Below, in pieces: positions 26,267-33,810 of a DNA stretch of 64,000 nucleotides. This stretch comes from Selenomonadaceae bacterium. Lineage in GTDB: Bacteria; Bacillota; Negativicutes; Selenomonadales; Selenomonadaceae. The notes beneath the pieces are model-generated. The model ran no database searches, was not told the DNA's origin, and saw only the letters and a list, made by a program, of their open reading frames with translations. The translations under genes were made by a program, and so were the position numbers. The stretch spans positions 64,515 to 128,514 of the forward strand of contig JAGABT010000001.1 of the NCBI GenBank assembly GCA_017614505.1, given 5' to 3'. How positions within the stretch are numbered: position 1 is the first letter of the stretch; every line of letters starts with the position of its first letter.

Positions 26267-27277
26267 TTAGAATTTTTGACCGTTCATAATTGCAATGGCT
26301 TCGCGCAGAATTTCGTCGCGGAAAGCGTCAGTGTTTGTGAGGCGCGCGCATTCCAAAAGATATTCGACTTTTTCTCTCGGCGAAAATTCTGACGTGGCGG
26401 AGGCGAGTTCAGTCGAGGCGGGAATTTCCGACAAAAACTGTTCGTACTCTGCATTGGCGTCGGGATACTTTGTTACGTAGCACGCGCGGTCGATTTCGAT
26501 AACCGCAATGGCGCGTTCGATTATTTTGGCGCGAACTTCCGCGAAACTGGCTTTGAAAAATTCGCCGTGAGTGCGGCAGAAGTCAAATGCGCGGAGGCAG
26601 GCGCTTTCAATTTCCGATGCGATAAGCGACGGGAGATAGCCGGTGCGATACGCGCTGGTAATTTCCAGATGAGTTTCGCGCATGATTTCGTTTGAACGCC
26701 TGCGCAAATCGTTAGTCTTGCCGATTTTTATCGTATCGTCTTCCATTGACACCGCGTAAACGCAAAAACGCTTGGGGTCTGTCAGGTGCGGCGGGAGATT
26801 TTTCGTGGCGGTGTTTTGATTTTCGTCAGCGTTAGGTGAAACGTATTTGCCGGTTCTGCGAATTGACGGAAGAATTGTATCTGCGAGCAACGCCTGGAAA
26901 TTCTCCGCAACTTCGTTATTTGCCTTCATGGCGAGACGGTAGACGAGATTTTCGGGGATGTAATAATTTTTATCGACGGGAACGGGAACAGCTTGAATCA
27001 GCTCGGATTTTGAGTTCTTTTTGATTTCGGCGATGTACTTGTTGACGCGGTTCCAGCGCACTGCCATATAGAAGTTGTCGCCACTTTCGCCGGAATTGTC
27101 GCCACTTTTAACGAAATTGTCGCCATCGGTGGCGACACGGTGTTTTTTAGTTTCAACAAAGCCGAGACTGCGCGAAACGTCTTCGACATGAAGGCGCGCT
27201 ACGTCATGTACGTCGAGAAAACAGCGGACTCTGAACTGCTCGTTCTCGAAAACCTGGATTTGCTTTTGCTCTTCCAT
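26267..27277 (-). CDS. Bro-N domain protein with GIY-YIG-like (T5orf172) domain, phage-type
   Basis: 336 residues from ATG 27277, with GGAGGG about ten bases upstream. Residues ~5-125 resemble the Bro-N antirepressor domain (FRVRCFLDVHDVARLHVEDVSRSLGF, YIPENLVYRLAMKANNEVAENFQALL, DTILPSIRRTGKYV). Residues ~160-250 resemble a GIY-YIG/T5orf172 fold (FCVYAVSMEDDTIKIGKTNDLRRRSNEI). Such proteins are common in phages and integrated elements. Within Bro-N is a triple seven-residue repeat (GDNF-x3) encoded by 21-bp tandem DNA. Divergent from hemA; probably part of the same insertion as the methyltransferase. Confidence 0.82.
   Translation of the reverse strand: MEEQKQIQVFENEQFRVRCFLDVHDVARLHVEDVSRSLGFVETKKHRVATDGDNFVKSGDNSGESGDNFYMAVRWNRVNKYIAEIKKNSKSELIQAVPVPVDKNYYIPENLVYRLAMKANNEVAENFQALLADTILPSIRRTGKYVSPNADENQNTATKNLPPHLTDPKRFCVYAVSMEDDTIKIGKTNDLRRRSNEIMRETHLEITSAYRTGYLPSLIASEIESACLRAFDFCRTHGEFFKASFAEVRAKIIERAIAVIEIDRACYVTKYPDANAEYEQFLSEIPASTELASATSEFSPREKVEYLLECARLTNTDAFRDEILREAIAIMNGQKF
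27075..27137 (-). repeat. 21-bp tandem repeat plus inverted half inside the Bro-N gene
   Basis: TTGTCGCCA recurs at 27075, 27096 and 27117 at exact 21-base spacing, and the inverted TGGCGACA follows at 27130-27137. In frame it encodes a GDN(F/S) heptad. Confidence 0.75.
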
Positions 27278-27314
27278 ATATAAAAACCCTCCTTTACGAT
27301 AAAAAGCCAAAACG

Positions 27315-27343
27315 TTGACAATCCACCGCAAGCAGGGTATAAT
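27315..27343 (+). promoter_or_regulatory. Perfect-consensus sigma-A promoter upstream of hemA
   Basis: TTGACA (27315-27320), 17-base spacer, TATAAT (27338-27343). It is the strongest promoter match I saw in the window. Transcription from about 27350 would produce a ~160-base leader to hemA, containing a hairpin and a terminator. Confidence 0.8.
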
Positions 27344-27349
27344 CCATTT

Positions 27350-27470
27350 AGTTTTAGATTATTTCTAGCCCTACTTACGAGTGGCTAGTTTGATTGGATA
27401 GCAATATTATAAACGGTTAATATAAAAAAATCAAGTATAGAATCCGCCGAGCGAAAGGCGGATTTTTTAC
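27350..27470 (+). ncRNA. Candidate small RNA or attenuated leader ahead of hemA
   Basis: Between the consensus promoter and the terminator lies a ~120-base segment with no reading frame of note. It holds a hairpin CTAGCC (27365-27370), 12-base loop, GGCTAG (27383-27388), then an AT-rich linker, then the terminator hairpin. Either a short transcript ends here, or read-through into hemA is regulated. No known riboswitch family was recognised. Confidence 0.45.
27441..27468 (+). terminator. Intrinsic terminator in the hemA leader
   Basis: AATCCGCC (27441-27448), eight-base loop, GGCGGATT (27457-27464), then TTTT. It stands 44 bases before the hemA start and after the only strong promoter, so it would act as an attenuator or end a small RNA. 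Confidence 0.75.
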
Positions 27471-27511
27471 GCTTGAAAATAGAGCAGTGAATTTTTTGGG
27501 GAGCGGAAGAA

Positions 27512-28756
27512 ATGCTGTTGCGGGTAATGGGGCTGAACTATCGGACGGCGCCGGTGGAAGTGCGGGAAAGGTTTTCGCTGAGCCGCGAGGCGATAAGGCG
27601 TGGGCTGGAGAATCTGGACGAGTACGACGGCTTGAGCGAGGCGGTGATACTGTCGACGTGCAACCGGCTGGAAATATACAGCGTGGCGGCGGAAGGGTGC
27701 GAAGGCAGTGCGGCGGAATTTCTGAACGATTTGACGGGCGGCGTAGAGGAAAAATATTTGTATGAGTACGGCGGAGAAGACTGCGCGCGGCATTTGTTTG
27801 AAGTGGCGGCGAGCCTGGATTCGCTGGTTTTGGGCGAAGGGCAGATACTATCGCAGGTGAAGGACGCATACGCGCTGGCGAAGGAAGTCGGGGCGACGGC
27901 GACGATACTGAACACGCTGTTTCAGCGGGCGATAGCGTCAGGGAAGAGCGTGCGGACGGCGACGAAGATAGCCTGCAGCTCGGTATCGGTGAGCTCGGCG
28001 GCGGTAGAGCTGGCGGCGGCAAAACTGGGCGGGTTAGAAAAAAAATCGGCGCTGATATTTGGCGCGGGGCGAATGGCTCGGCTGACGGCGCAGCATTTGA
28101 AGGCGCGTGGCGTCGGGAAAATATTTGTGGCGAACCGACATCTGGAGCGGGCGCAGGAAATGGCGCAGGAAATTGGCGGCGAGGCGGTGCTGTGGGAAAA
28201 CGCATTGAAAGTTGCGGACGGCGTGGATATAATAATCACGTCGACGGGGGCGCCGCATTACGTGGTAAAGCCGTGGCAGACGCAGCAGCTCATGACAAGA
28301 CGCGGCGGGCGCGGAATTTTTTTCATTGACATAGCAGTCCCGCGCGACGTAGACCCAGAGGTCGGAAAAATCCACGGCGTGACGCTGTACAACATCGACG
28401 ATTTAGAAGCGGTAGTGGAATCGCACGTGGCGGCGCGGCGGCTCGAAGCAGAATCTGCGCGAAAGATAGTTGAAGCCGACGTTGCGGCGCTTATGGAGCG
28501 GTTCAAGTACCTGAAATTTCAGCCGCTCATGGCGGATTTGTCGAATCGCGCAGAAAAAATCCGCGAGCGGGAGCTGAAACGAATCTCCGGCAAGCTGTCC
28601 GATTTGAGCGAGGAAGAACGGCGCGCGGTAGAGCAAATGACGCGGAAAATCGTGCGGAAACTTTTGCGGCTGCCGATGATGAAGCTGAACGGCGCGGCTG
28701 GCACGCACGAGGAAAATTTTTACGCGGCGGCGGTAAAGGCGCTGTTCAGAGAATGA
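27512..28756 (+). CDS. hemA: Glutamyl-tRNA reductase
   Basis: 414 residues, full length for the family. The catalytic Cys50 sits in ILSTCNRLEIYS; other signatures are GLNYRTAPVEVRER, LVLGEGQILSQVKDAY and the NADPH domain LIFGAGRMARLTAQHLKARG, FFIDIAVPRDVDPEV. It reduces Glu-tRNA to glutamate-1-semialdehyde, the first step of C5 tetrapyrrole synthesis. No hemC/hemB follows; instead ECF-transporter ATPase genes do, overlapping by ATGA. GGGGAGCGG precedes the ATG. Confidence 0.96.
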   Translation: MLLRVMGLNYRTAPVEVRERFSLSREAIRRGLENLDEYDGLSEAVILSTCNRLEIYSVAAEGCEGSAAEFLNDLTGGVEEKYLYEYGGEDCARHLFEVAASLDSLVLGEGQILSQVKDAYALAKEVGATATILNTLFQRAIASGKSVRTATKIACSSVSVSSAAVELAAAKLGGLEKKSALIFGAGRMARLTAQHLKARGVGKIFVANRHLERAQEMAQEIGGEAVLWENALKVADGVDIIITSTGAPHYVVKPWQTQQLMTRRGGRGIFFIDIAVPRDVDPEVGKIHGVTLYNIDDLEAVVESHVAARRLEAESARKIVEADVAALMERFKYLKFQPLMADLSNRAEKIRERELKRISGKLSDLSEEERRAVEQMTRKIVRKLLRLPMMKLNGAAGTHEENFYAAAVKALFRE

Positions 28757-29565
28757 TTAAGGTTGAGAATTTGCGCTACGCCTACGATAACGGCAGGGTC
28801 GCGCTGGACGGCGTTAATCTGGAAATTGCTGACGGGGAATTTCTGGCGGTGATTGGCACGAACGGTTCCGGCAAATCGACGCTGGCGAAACATTTCAACG
28901 CGCTGTTAAAACCGACTGCCGGTAAAGTTTACGTGGACGGTCTGGACACTTCGGCGGAAAAAAATCTGTGGCGGGTGCGTGAAACGGTCGGCATGGTCTT
29001 TCAGAATCCAGATAACGAAATCGTAGCGGCGATAGTTGAAGACGACGTGGCGTTTGGACCAGAAAATTTAGGGATAGAGCCGGCGGAAATTCGGCGGCGC
29101 GTAGATTTGGCGCTGGAAACTGTAGGAATGACCGGCTACAGGAATTTTTCGCCGAGCAAGCTGAGCGGCGGGCAAAAGCAGCGAATAGCGATAGCCGGAG
29201 CGGTAGCAATGCGGACGCGGGTAATCGTGTTCGACGAGCCAACGGCGATGCTTGACCCGCAGGGGCGGCGCGAAGTTCTTGCGACGATAAAAAATTTGCA
29301 CGCGCAGGGCTTGACGGTAATTTTGATAACGCACTTCATGGACGAGGCGGCGGCGGCTCAGCGCGTGGCGGTAATGGAGGCGGGGCGGATTTTGAAAGCA
29401 GGAACGCCGCGCGAAATTTTCTCGGACGTGGCGGAAATGAAACGGCTGGGTCTGGACGTACCGGCGGCGGTTGAGCTCGCTGAAAGACTGCGGCGGCGCG
29501 GCGTCAGGCTGCCAGCGGATATTTTGACTGCGCAAGAATTAGCGGCGGTTTTGAAAGGAAAATGA
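28753..29565 (+). CDS. ecfA1: Energy-coupling factor transporter ATPase 1 (CbiO family)
   Basis: 270 residues: Walker A VIGTNGSGKSTLAKHF, Q-loop VFQNPDNEIVAAIVEDDVAFGPENLG (the NPDNQ-like motif of EcfA1), ABC signature KLSGGQKQRIAIA, Walker B VIVFDEPTAMLD. It powers vitamin or metal uptake with EcfA2, EcfT and substrate-binding S components. It overlaps hemA by ATGA. The partner EcfA2 is one gene further, not adjacent, and no EcfT gene is in the window. Confidence 0.93.
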   Translation: MIKVENLRYAYDNGRVALDGVNLEIADGEFLAVIGTNGSGKSTLAKHFNALLKPTAGKVYVDGLDTSAEKNLWRVRETVGMVFQNPDNEIVAAIVEDDVAFGPENLGIEPAEIRRRVDLALETVGMTGYRNFSPSKLSGGQKQRIAIAGAVAMRTRVIVFDEPTAMLDPQGRREVLATIKNLHAQGLTVILITHFMDEAAAAQRVAVMEAGRILKAGTPREIFSDVAEMKRLGLDVPAAVELAERLRRRGVRLPADILTAQELAAVLKGK

Positions 29566-29567
29566 CT

Positions 29568-30620
29568 ATGCGCTTCTTGATAACGACTCCTGGGGACACT
29601 CAGGTTCAGGCTATCGCCGGTGCCGTTTTTGACGAGCTGAAAAATAATTTGACCGGCGCGGAAATTGAGCTGGTGCCGATATACGATTTTCACTTGAAGG
29701 CGACGTACTTTGAGCGCAGAATCAGCAAGCTTGGGCTGAAAAATTACAAGCGAATTTACCACGAAAAACTGACGGCGGAATTTATGGCGAAGTGCAGGCA
29801 GTTCGAGCCGGACTTCATACTGGTGCTGGGCGGCGTGGTCGATTTTGACCAGATGCTGGAATTTCTGTCGCAGTACAGGGTAATTTTGTGGCTGTGGGAT
29901 TCGTACAGGCGTTTTTCTGGGCTGATACGGCTGGTAAAAATTTCGAGCGAAGTTTTTTGCTTTGAGTACGAGGACGTTGCGGATTTGCGCGAGAATTTTA
30001 ATATTGAGAGCCGGTACCTGCCGCTGGGTGCGAATGAGAAAATTTACTGTCCGGCGGAATGCGAGCGCGACGTTGACATTTCGTTTGTAGGGGCGCCGCG
30101 CAGGGAGCGGGTTAAGCTGCTGGAACAGGTTTGCGCGCGGGCGATGGAGAAAAACTGGTCGGTAAAAATCGTGGGACCGTTTCTGCAGGAGCGGCATTTT
30201 TACAAGAAAATTTTCTTCAGGTTCAAAAATTCGCACCTTGTGAAGTGCGTGGACAGGGATTATACCGCGCCTGCTGAAACTGCGGATTTGTACCGGCGGA
30301 GCAAAATCTGTCTGAATATCAACACGGTTGAGCACCACAGTTTGAGCCCGCGGACGTTTGAAATCTGCGCGACTAAAAGTTTTCAGCTTATGAACGGCGG
30401 GCAGGCGTCGCATGGTCTGATGAATCTGGAGACGGATTTGGTGACGTTCGACGGCGTAGAAGATTTGCTGGCGAAAATCGAATTTTATCTGGCGCATGAC
30501 GACCTGCGCGAAAAAATTGCCGCCGCCGGTTACGAATCGACAATGAAAAATTGTACGCTGAAAAAATCCGTGGCGAAACTGCTGGCAGAATCGAAAATAA
30601 TTCAGGGCTCCGCGCAATGA
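29568..30620 (+). CDS. CgeB-like glycosyltransferase (family 1-type)
   Basis: 350 residues. The C-terminal half matches the CgeB/glycosyltransferase 1-2 pattern (YLPLGANEKIYCPAE, VDISFVGAPRRERVKLLEQV, DLYRRSKICLNIN, SLSPRTFEICATKSFQLMNGG, YLAHDDLREKIAAAGYE). ATG 29568 is preferred because AAAGGA is eight bases upstream; ATG 29562 overlaps the previous stop by ATGA and is possible. It separates ecfA1 from ecfA2, an unusual place. Sugar and acceptor are unknown. Confidence 0.8.
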   Translation: MRFLITTPGDTQVQAIAGAVFDELKNNLTGAEIELVPIYDFHLKATYFERRISKLGLKNYKRIYHEKLTAEFMAKCRQFEPDFILVLGGVVDFDQMLEFLSQYRVILWLWDSYRRFSGLIRLVKISSEVFCFEYEDVADLRENFNIESRYLPLGANEKIYCPAECERDVDISFVGAPRRERVKLLEQVCARAMEKNWSVKIVGPFLQERHFYKKIFFRFKNSHLVKCVDRDYTAPAETADLYRRSKICLNINTVEHHSLSPRTFEICATKSFQLMNGGQASHGLMNLETDLVTFDGVEDLLAKIEFYLAHDDLREKIAAAGYESTMKNCTLKKSVAKLLAESKIIQGSAQ

Positions 30621-31441
30621 TTGAAGTTAAAAATGTCAGCTACACCTACGCAGTCGGGACGCCGTTCGAGAAAAATGCTCTGCGCGAAATTTCTTTCAGC
30701 GTGAGCGAGGGCGATTTTCTGGCGATAGCGGGACACACTGGCTCCGGCAAATCGACGCTCATTCAGATTATCGCTGGCTTGATTGACCTGCAGAGCGGCG
30801 CGGTTGAAGTTGACGGCGAGAGTATTGGCGTTCAAACTGCGCGGCGGAAAATTGGAATCGTTTTCCAGTACCCTGAACACCAGCTCTTTGAAGAAACCGT
30901 GGCGAAGGATATAGCGTTCGGACCGAGAAATTTTGGACTCAGCGAAACTGAAATTTCAAAGCGCGTCGAAGAGGCGATGAAATTTGTTGGGCTTGACTTC
31001 GCGCTGAAAGACGTATCGCCGTTCGAGTTATCTGGCGGACAGAAGCGGCGCGTGGCAATCGCAGGAATTTTAGCGCTGAAGCCGAAATACCTGATACTGG
31101 ACGAGCCGACAGCAGGGCTTGACCCAAAGGCGCGGCGGAATTTGCTGGCGGAAATAAAAAAGCTCCACCGCGCGGGCGTGACGATAGTTTTTGTGTCGCA
31201 CTCGATGGAAGATATAGCGAATCTGGCGCGCCGCGCAGTAGTTCTCGCGCAGGGCAGAATTTTATTCGACGGGGAACCGCGTAAACTCTTCGCACAGGAA
31301 AAAATCCTCGACGCCGCCGGTTTACTGCCGCCGCCGGTAACTCAACTCATACTTGAACTGAATCGCGCGGGCTTGAGCGTCGACGCCGGAGCAATGACGC
31401 TTGACGAGGCGGAGCGGGAAATTCTGCGCCGCTTAAACTAA
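30617..31441 (+). CDS. ecfA2: Energy-coupling factor transporter ATPase 2
   Basis: 274 residues from ATG 30617, overlapping the preceding stop by ATGA. Walker A IAGHTGSGKSTLIQIIAGL, Q-loop VFQYPEHQLFEETVAKDIAFGP (the EcfA2-type YPEHQLF motif), signature LSGGQKRRVAIAG, Walker B LILDEPTAGLDPKA. The C-terminal ~60 residues are the typical EcfA2 extension. It is expected to form the ATPase heterodimer with ecfA1. EcfT does not follow; the next gene is a YbjN-like protein. Confidence 0.93.
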   Translation: MIEVKNVSYTYAVGTPFEKNALREISFSVSEGDFLAIAGHTGSGKSTLIQIIAGLIDLQSGAVEVDGESIGVQTARRKIGIVFQYPEHQLFEETVAKDIAFGPRNFGLSETEISKRVEEAMKFVGLDFALKDVSPFELSGGQKRRVAIAGILALKPKYLILDEPTAGLDPKARRNLLAEIKKLHRAGVTIVFVSHSMEDIANLARRAVVLAQGRILFDGEPRKLFAQEKILDAAGLLPPPVTQLILELNRAGLSVDAGAMTLDEAEREILRRLN

Positions 31442-31494
31442 TTTGCAATACTCACGATAAAATTTATGACGAAATTTTGAAGGGAGTGATTTTC

Positions 31495-31956
31495 GTGGAA
31501 GAAATGGAAGAAGCCCGACTGAACTACGCCGAGATTGTTGAAAAATATTTTACCGACAACGATTGGAATTTCACGGCGAAAAAAATTGATGATGATATTT
31601 TTTTCTCACTGCCGCTGGGCGCGAAAAATCTGCCTGGTCTGGACGTTAAGCTGATAGTCGATACCGACGGCGACTGCAAAATCCGCTGCTACCTTGCCAA
31701 GGGCGTTGCTGACAAAAAGCGCGACGAAATGCTGGAGGTACTCAACTCGCTCAACACGAAATACCGCTACGTAACTTTATCGCTGGACACCGATAATGAC
31801 GTTCTGGCGTCGTATGACTTTCGGATTTTCGGCGACGCTGAAACTGCTGACCGGCAGGTCGGCGCCATGATTTTTATCGTCAGCCGGATTATGGACAAGT
31901 GCGTTCCGAAAATTATGCGCGTTATCTGGAACGACGACGAAGACGAAGAGGATTGA
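31495..31956 (+). CDS. YbjN-domain-like protein
   Basis: 153 residues from GTG 31495 with AGGGAG eight bases upstream. The pattern of a short alpha/beta protein (IVEKYFTDNDWNFTAKKID, LPGLDVKLIVDTDGDCKIRCYLA, MLEVLNSLNTKYRYVTLSLD) and the Asp/Glu-rich C-terminus resemble the YbjN/type III chaperone-like fold. No catalytic motif is seen. It is a single gene closed by its own terminator. Function unknown. Confidence 0.65.
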   Translation: MEEMEEARLNYAEIVEKYFTDNDWNFTAKKIDDDIFFSLPLGAKNLPGLDVKLIVDTDGDCKIRCYLAKGVADKKRDEMLEVLNSLNTKYRYVTLSLDTDNDVLASYDFRIFGDAETADRQVGAMIFIVSRIMDKCVPKIMRVIWNDDEDEED

Positions 31957-31965
31957 AAATTTTTC

Positions 31966-31990
31966 AGCCGCCCGACTGGCGGTTTTTTTT
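31966..31990 (+). terminator. Intrinsic terminator after the YbjN-like gene
   Basis: CCGCC (31968-31972), loop CGACT, GGCGG (31978-31982), followed by eight T. Confidence 0.8.
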
Positions 31991-32001
31991 ATAAAATGTG
32001 C

Positions 32002-32030
32002 TTGATTTTTTTTGCGTATGCATTTAAAAT
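32002..32030 (+). promoter_or_regulatory. Promoter of the GH32 gene
   Basis: TTGATT (32002-32007), 17-base spacer, TAAAAT (32025-32030), 54 bases before the ATG. The -10 overlaps an operator-like inverted repeat. Confidence 0.6.
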
Positions 32031-32049
32031 AGAGCAAATGCGGATACGC
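32014..32049 (+). promoter_or_regulatory. Operator-like inverted repeat overlapping the GH32 promoter
   Basis: GCGTATGCATTT (32014-32025) is mirrored by AAATGC (32036-32041) and ATACGC (32044-32049), with a GG bulge. It spans spacer, -10 and expected start site, where repressor binding would block transcription. No repressor gene is adjacent. An RNA hairpin is the alternative reading. Confidence 0.5.
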
Positions 32050-32083
32050 AAATTTTCAGAAATTTTAAAAGGGAGGTATTTAA

Positions 32084-33598
32084 ATGGCACTTCCACCCGA
32101 TGAACAAATTCAATCCTCAAAATGGTATCCCAAATATCACGTCGCGCCGCCCCATGGTTGGCTGAACGATCCGAACGGCTTCTGCTGGTACAATGGGCAG
32201 TATCACATTTTCTACCAGCACCACCCCTATTCCGTCGATTGGGGCCCGATGCACTGGGGCCATTCGACCAGTAAAGATTTCTGCAAGTGGGAACATCAGC
32301 CAATCGCCATTGCGCCAGGCGCGTTCTCCGAAGGTCACGAATGGTACGACTGGGACGGCTGCTTCAGCGGCTGCGGCTTCGAGTTTGAAGGCAAGCTCTG
32401 GCTCATGTACACCAGCCAGCGCTTCAACGGCGCGGGCGGCGTTAATTCTTCTGCGCCCAATCCTTCCGCCTATAATCCCTCCGGCAGTTCCGGCGGCGGT
32501 CTTGTCACCGAGCGCCAGTGCTACGCCTATTCCGAAGACGGCATTCACTTCACGAAGTACGAGAAAAACCCCGTCATCGACATTCCCAACGACCACCTCG
32601 TTATCGCCAACATCGACTTCCGTGATCCGAAAATCTGGGAACACAACGGCAGATATTATTGCGTCATCGGCAACAGAATCCACGACCGCTCCCGCACGCA
32701 AATCGTCCTGTTCGAGTCCGATAACTTCTTCGACTGGACGTATAAATCTATCGTCGCAATTTCCAAGCCGGATTATTCCGAAGGAACTATGTGGGAGTGC
32801 CCTGGCTTCGCGCATTTCGGCGACGATTACGTCATGATTATTTCGCCGCAGCACGTCCCGCCGCAGGGTCGCCTCTTCCACAACATTCATCAGGCTGGCT
32901 ACATGGTCGGCAAACTCGATTACGCGCAGGGCGTCTTCACGCACGGCGAGTTCTTCACCTTCGACTACGGCTTCGACTTCTACGCAACCACGATGATGAA
33001 ACACCCCGATACCGGCAGATATTTCATTATCGCCTGGATGGCAGCGTGGCAGAGCCCGTTCCCCGAACAGGCTGACGGCTGGGCAACCATGCTCACGATT
33101 CCGCGCGAACTCAAAATGCGCGACGGCAAAGTCCTCACCGTTCCGCCGGAAGAACTTAAAGCTCTCCGCAAAACTCAGGCTCACCACGAGAATCTTAAGC
33201 TCGATAAACCCACCAAGCTCGAAGGCGTCAAAGGCAGCGTCGGTGAACTCGTTGTCAATATCGACCCGAAACAGGCGTTTGAAATTGACCTGCGCGTTGG
33301 CGAAAGCGACAACGAAAAAACCATGTTCAGCTACGAACCCAACGAGAGAGTTTTCGCGCTCAATCGCGACTTTGCTGGCGCCGGCGGTAAGGGCGTTCGC
33401 GAATTTGAAATTGAACCCTGCGATAATATTGAAATTCGCGCCTTCCTCGACACCTCCTCAATCGAAATTTTCATTAACGATGGTCAGTACGTCACCACCA
33501 CCCGCGTTTATCCGCGCGATACTTCTGACGACATCGTTTTCATTCCGAAAGCTGGCACTCTCGAAATTAAATCTGTCGACTATTACAGCTTTGAATAA
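32084..33598 (+). CDS. GH32 beta-fructofuranosidase (sucrose-6-phosphate hydrolase-like)
   Basis: 504 residues, no signal peptide, so cytoplasmic. The GH32 triad is present: nucleophile Asp29 in WLNDPNGF, transition-state Asp181 in FRDP, acid/base Glu238 in ECPGF. The C-terminal ~150 residues form the beta-sandwich (FLDTSSIEIFIND). It hydrolyses sucrose, sucrose-6-phosphate or short fructans. No PTS, permease or regulator gene adjoins, so which form enters is unclear. An unusual Gly/Ser/Pro/Asn-rich insertion (NSSAPNPSAYNPSGSSGGG, about residues 115-143) lies between the first and second catalytic motifs. GGGAGG precedes the ATG. Confidence 0.93.
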   Translation: MALPPDEQIQSSKWYPKYHVAPPHGWLNDPNGFCWYNGQYHIFYQHHPYSVDWGPMHWGHSTSKDFCKWEHQPIAIAPGAFSEGHEWYDWDGCFSGCGFEFEGKLWLMYTSQRFNGAGGVNSSAPNPSAYNPSGSSGGGLVTERQCYAYSEDGIHFTKYEKNPVIDIPNDHLVIANIDFRDPKIWEHNGRYYCVIGNRIHDRSRTQIVLFESDNFFDWTYKSIVAISKPDYSEGTMWECPGFAHFGDDYVMIISPQHVPPQGRLFHNIHQAGYMVGKLDYAQGVFTHGEFFTFDYGFDFYATTMMKHPDTGRYFIIAWMAAWQSPFPEQADGWATMLTIPRELKMRDGKVLTVPPEELKALRKTQAHHENLKLDKPTKLEGVKGSVGELVVNIDPKQAFEIDLRVGESDNEKTMFSYEPNERVFALNRDFAGAGGKGVREFEIEPCDNIEIRAFLDTSSIEIFINDGQYVTTTRVYPRDTSDDIVFIPKAGTLEIKSVDYYSFE

Positions 33599-33621
33599 AA
33601 ATTTTTCGTCGCAAATTTTCC

Positions 33622-33648
33622 TGCTCGCTCCGGCGGGCAATTTTTTTT
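33622..33648 (+). terminator. Intrinsic terminator after the GH32 gene
   Basis: TGCTCGC (33622-33628), loop TCCG, GCGGGCA (33633-33639) with one G-T pair, then A and eight T. Confidence 0.8.
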
Positions 33649-33674
33649 GCGCAGATTAAAATTTGATTAACTAC

Positions 33675-33702
33675 TTGCCAAAAAAATTTCTTGTGGTATA
33701 AT
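33675..33702 (+). promoter_or_regulatory. Promoter of tRNA-Pro
   Basis: TTGCCA (33675-33680), 16-base spacer, TATAAT (33697-33702), nine bases before the tRNA start. Confidence 0.65.
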
Positions 33703-33710
33703 GCAAGCAT

Positions 33711-33782
33711 CGGGGTTTAGCGCAGGGGTAGCGCGTCTGCCTTGGGAGCAGAAGGTCGTGAGTTCAAATCTCACAACTCCGA
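33711..33782 (+). tRNA. tRNA-Pro (anticodon TGG)
   Basis: A 72-base cloverleaf: acceptor CGGGGTT pairs with AACTCCG (one G-T), D-arm TAGCGCAGGGGTAGCGC, anticodon stem TCTGC/GCAGA with loop CTTGGGA giving TGG, T-arm GTGAG-TTCAAAT-CTCAC. CCA is not encoded. No terminator is seen before the HNH gene that starts 29 bases later. Confidence 0.95.
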
Positions 33783-33810
33783 CTATTTTTGTTTAAAACT
33801 TGGAGTGTTT

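Noticed and set aside
27417..28205. 262-codon minus-strand Pro/Ser-rich open frame
   Set aside because: Antisense to hemA; low-complexity product typical of a GC-rich shadow frame.
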